NCBI RefSeq assembly: GCF_001723175.1
Contig: NC_064653.1
Span: forward strand, 558,001 to 622,000
DNA: 64,000 bases
Reading direction: 5' to 3'
From: Penicillium oxalicum
Lineage: Eukaryota; Ascomycota; Eurotiomycetes; Eurotiales; Aspergillaceae
The notes under the pieces were generated by a model that did not search any database, was not told the DNA's origin, and worked only from the letters and a program-made list of their open reading frames with translations. A program made the translations under genes and the position numbers. Of the stretch, positions 60,683-64,000 are shown piece by piece. Position 1 is the stretch's first letter; each line of letters starts with the position of its first letter.

Positions 60683-62630
60683 TTATTCTTCGTTCATGTT
60701 CAACTCGTCGAAGTCGTCGAGCAGTTCCTCCATGTCGATCTTGGGCACCTCATCGTCACTGCCGCTGTCCTCATCCATTTCATGATCTTGCTCAGGCTTG
60801 CGACGAGCCTTGTACAGATCAAGGGTCTGGCGGAGCTCTTGATCCTCCTCGACATCGCGCAAGAACATTTCAAAGTCTTGCTCGAGGCGATCCTGCTCCT
60901 GCTCTTGACGACGAGTCTGCTGTAAGGCTTCCTCCTCGTACTCGCGAGCCATACGCTTGAGGCGCCAGGCGCGGTTCTTGGGCTTCTTCTTGCGAGCATA
61001 GTGCTTCTTGACGAGAATGACGTCCGGAATCGTTGACCCGTACTGGTTGCTAGCCTCGATGGCTTCAAAGTTGGGGTCATTGAAAATTGTGCCAGTCAGG
61101 TGGTAGCCCAGGACAGAATCACCAACGTGCAGAATGCCACCAAGATGAGTCCTCGTGTAGTATGTTGTGTCGTTACTGCCAAGATCAGATGCTCGCGCAA
61201 CGGTGGCTTCTGAGAGCTGATAGCGTCCGCTTGAGTGACCAAGAGGCTCAATATCCATGATGATGAACTCCTTCAGTTCTGTCACGTCGGCGAGATTCTT
61301 GAATGGAGATCGCCAATAGGTGTTGCTGGTGACATCGGCAGTTTGGAGAGTGAAAGGATCGAGAAGGTTGATGGCGGTTCCAACACGGTGGCAGAGGGTC
61401 AAAGGTGAGATGTTACCGCACTGACGAGCAAGCTTAATAGGCAGGGCGACCAAATCATCTTTGCAGATGGGAATAAGTTCCACGGAGAAAGTGAACTGCA
61501 ACCGAGTTGTCAGTGATATTGACCTTCAAAGAAAAATCCACATTTGAGGAGGACTGACCTTGTAAGACTTGGTGGAGGTATGAATATCCATGGAGATGAG
61601 CTCCTGGGACTTCTTCATCTTGCAAGGGATTGTAGATTGGAGAAAGTCCACCATCTAAATACCGTTAGCAGCAGCTCTTCATCACATTTTCAAACGCTTG
61701 CCATAATCAAAAGACCAACCTTTTCGGCATGGTTACGCTGCGCAAAGTAGAAATCAAGACCATCCTTGGCTTCCTTGATGTTGACTGTATCCTTATGGGC
61801 ACCAGCCTTCAGGATGAGTTGTTCCAGGTACAGGAATGTGCGCTTGTGCGGAACCTTCTGTCGCACTTGTACCGAGGCTCGCCAAGTGTTGTGAGTGTAA
61901 CTCTTCTTGCAGTCGTCGCACTGTTGAGAAGCAACCACGTATTCCACTTCGAAGGTCTGTTGAACGATCGTGCCCTGGAATGCTTCCTGCTGAATGGTAA
62001 TTTTCACTTTGATACGGCGGGAATGAGGCTCAGTCCAGATGAAACTCGCATCGATGATTCGCACTAGACAGCAAGGAATAGAGTCAGCAACCACGATATG
62101 TCATGCGACAATAGACTATGATATTCTTTTCTGATGCCGCATACCTTTGTTCAAGCCGCGGAGTCGACGCAAGCAGACGGCCAACAGTTCCTTGGATTCG
62201 GGAGTTGCAACAACCCAGCTGTTGGGTGGTTGCAACCAGCGCTCGCAGTCTCGACAACAGCTGGACAAAAAGTTAGCATTCCATTTCCTCTTCTTTTTCT
62301 GAACCAAAGACCGCTGTACTCACTGCAAGGTTCCCTCTCTCTGAATGCCCTGAGAGACGTCAACAGTATTTCGCAGACATTCTGCAACAGGAGTTAGCAT
62401 AGATGCAAGCCTGCGGAGAAGCGCAAGTCGAATGCATACCAGAGCAGAGAGCACCAGCTGAAGCTGTTCCATCGATCGGAGCACCGCAGTTACAACACAG
62501 AATACTGTTTGTCATTAGTAAGTCCAAGCTCACGCTGAGTATCATCGCAAAGGGACACTTACGTCGCCATCACGACAGGCTGCTCCTGCAGTCCTGTCAT
62601 GGGGACGGGGGCATCCAGATCCATCGACAT
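60683..62630 (-). CDS. nmd3: 60S export adaptor Nmd3
   Basis: Seven minus-strand exons, 62563-62630, 62440-62504, 62324-62381, 62145-62260, 61720-62063, 61559-61654 and 60683-61495, join to 519 residues (yeast 518). Four CxxC zinc pairs are visible: CCNCG, CSEC, CCRDCERW and CDDCKKS. The central NMD3 domain covers about 20-250 (HNTWRASVQVRQKVPHKRT); the eIF5A/ribosome-binding part and a Lys/Glu-rich C-terminus (ending DFDELNMNEE) hold the nuclear export signals. Nmd3 is the Crm1 adaptor for pre-60S export. The intron after HAEK uses GTTGGT, a weaker donor. It is divergent from ATP25 over 227 bp. Confidence 0.94.
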
Positions 62631-62857
62631 GGTGGATTTAGGAATACCAAAACGTTCGGTTTGAGTGTAAATGCACTTTTGTAAAAAAGATCGATTTGTA
62701 ACAATTGCCCCGCCACGATAGGAATCTTTTTTCGTGAATGACTAATGTGTTTGCACCTTTTGCACCTTGCGATAGCAGTTTCCGGTGGACCCTCCGAAAG
62801 GCAAAGCCGCACTCGCATGCTCAGTCGAGTTACCATCGTCGCCATTATCACGCAGCC
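62631..62857. promoter_or_regulatory. Divergent promoter of NMD3 and ATP25
   Basis: 227 bp separate the start codons of a cytosolic-ribosome export factor and a mitochondrial ATP-synthase assembly factor. No clear TATA box is visible; the region is too short for two independent long promoters. Confidence 0.5.
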
Positions 62858-64000
62858 ATGAGCAGAGCTTTACTGAGAGGGGCTGCTTGCCGATCTTGTC
62901 GCCATGAAATTATACGATCATTTCTCGCCGTGACTGGCATACCGATCCCGCAATTCCCTGCTAGGAGATCTCGCCGCCTCGACTCCAGAGCTTTCTCCGC
63001 GGTAGGCTCGTTACGTTCTGATCGTCCTCCTGTATCGAATTCATCCGACATCAACTTTTCACCGGTTGAGAATGACGATCAGTTACAAAAGCCGAGTGGC
63101 CACTCGGCGTCACATATCCCGTGGTACTTGCAAGAGGAAAATGAAGTCGCCGAGGAGCGTCTCGTTCCGGGCGATCGTATTCCCCAAGTCCCTGAAGATG
63201 CACCCGAAATGCTTCCAGTGCTCCTCGAATATGTCTATAAAGATGTTGGACTCGATAACCTGAGACTATATGATTTGCGAGGACTGGAAGCCCCTGCGGC
63301 CTTGGGTGCCAATGTAATAATGGTCATTGGCACTGCGCGCAGTGTAAAGCATCTGAACGTCTCCGCCGATCGTCTTTGCCGGTGGCTTCGGAGCCAGTAC
63401 AAATTGTCGCCACATGCAGATGGCCTTCTTGGCCGTAACGAGTTGAAAATCAAATTGCGCCGTAAGGCTAAGCGTGCGCGTGCGGCTAGCCACGCTGGTA
63501 CGACGATTGACGAAAAAGACGACGGCATCACGACTGGCTGGATCTGTGTTAATGCCGGAGTTGTGGACAAGGGCATGAAAAAAACGGACCTTTCTGAAGC
63601 AGGGTTTGAAGGCTTCGGACAAATAGAACTGGGTACAAATGTCGTGGTTCAGATTTTCACCGAGGAGAAGAGAGTCGAGGTCGATCTTGACGGTCTGTGG
63701 GAGAAGACATTGGAAAGGAACGAACGAAACCGACTGAAAGAACCCTCACAGTATGAGCACAGTGAGCAAAGCTCGCCCAGCAGCCATGCTGCGTACGGGC
63801 GGTTGGGGGACTCAACCGGGCAAAGGCGAGGTCTGCACACTGTTCGGCGCAGCCTCACCACAATCACCGAGCCGATGAGGCACGAGGTAATGGCCGCAAT
63901 GGCGGCGAAAGGAGCCTCAACGAAGGCCGTTGACTTCGGAATGAACACGCATTCATTATTACGGATGCTCAAGTCTCTGCCCCACGACAATGTTCGCGCT
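62858..64000 (+). CDS. atp25: Atp25-like mitochondrial protein, N-terminal part (gene runs off right edge)
   Basis: The frame opens with an ATG at 62858 and remains open for 381 codons to the window end. The N-terminus is a mitochondrial presequence (MSRALLRGAACRSC.., Arg/Ser-rich, few acids). A RsfS-like domain follows at about 120-240, with MLPVLLEYVYKDVGLDNLRLYDLRGLE, a GTARSVKHLNVSADRLCRWL core and a VDLDGLWEK end. Fungal Atp25 has this RsfS-like part and a C-terminal part that stabilises the ATP9 mRNA; the second part starts after about residue 260 and continues beyond the window. The start is supported by leader composition. It shares a promoter with NMD3. Confidence 0.88.
   Translation, partial: MSRALLRGAACRSCRHEIIRSFLAVTGIPIPQFPARRSRRLDSRAFSAVGSLRSDRPPVSNSSDINFSPVENDDQLQKPSGHSASHIPWYLQEENEVAEERLVPGDRIPQVPEDAPEMLPVLLEYVYKDVGLDNLRLYDLRGLEAPAALGANVIMVIGTARSVKHLNVSADRLCRWLRSQYKLSPHADGLLGRNELKIKLRRKAKRARAASHAGTTIDEKDDGITTGWICVNAGVVDKGMKKTDLSEAGFEGFGQIELGTNVVVQIFTEEKRVEVDLDGLWEKTLERNERNRLKEPSQYEHSEQSSPSSHAAYGRLGDSTGQRRGLHTVRRSLTTITEPMRHEVMAAMAAKGASTKAVDFGMNTHSLLRMLKSLPHDNVRA

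Overview
This 64 kb window is nuclear DNA of a filamentous ascomycete, most likely Eurotiomycetes (the Aspergillus/Penicillium group). Genes carry short introns (mostly 50-110 bp) with GT..AG ends and are spaced by 0.2-3 kb on both strands. Readable products include a BimD/Pds5 cohesin regulator, CDC48, an Itc1-like ISWI partner, Atp25 and an ERGIC-53-like lectin. All gene models come from reading the sequence and joining exons by eye; no search was run.

Layout. 0-9 kb: the 3' part of an unidentified Ser/Pro-rich protein; NOC3 (-) and NIP7 (+), both 60S assembly factors, back to back over 219 bp; DCN1 (cullin neddylation, +); an Mpv17/PMP22 membrane protein (-). 9-12 kb is gene-poor. 12-22 kb: an unknown cysteine-motif protein, a Pex11-family protein, CDC48 and an MFS drug-type transporter whose frame breaks near its C-terminus. 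21.6-24.5 kb is empty of convincing genes. 24.5-33 kb: PDS5 (+) and SNF5 (-), converging on a gap with a CA microsatellite. 34-42 kb: an endonuclease/exonuclease/phosphatase-fold protein (-), a Cdb4/PA2G4-like protein (+) and a two-PHD Rco1-like protein (+) with a long leader and a tandem duplication at its stop. 43-44.5 kb: a disabled SRPK-like kinase pseudogene. 45-49.4 kb: an L-type lectin cargo receptor (-) and ALG8 (+), divergent. 49.4-52.4 kb is A/T-rich and gene-free. 52.4-64 kb: ITC1-like, LEU5-like carrier, ESF2, NMD3 (-) and the 5' part of ATP25 at the right edge.

Themes. Four ribosome-biogenesis genes (NOC3, NIP7, ESF2, NMD3) lie in the window. Three chromatin genes (SNF5, RCO1-like, ITC1-like) and a cohesin gene sit between them. 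ALG8 (N-glycan precursor glucosylation) shares a promoter region with a lectin that should bind high-mannose cargo. Two peroxisome-type membrane proteins (Mpv17/PMP22, Pex11) are about 5 kb apart. Most of this is conserved housekeeping content. I see no secondary-metabolite cluster, intact transposon, tRNA, rRNA or CRISPR.

The unusual points are the broken kinase, the MFS frameshift, a DCN1 exon junction that does not join cleanly, an ITC1 start codon isolated in its own 3-nt exon segment, a splice-dependent upstream ORF before the PHD gene, a C24 homopolymer and the duplicated RCO1 tail.
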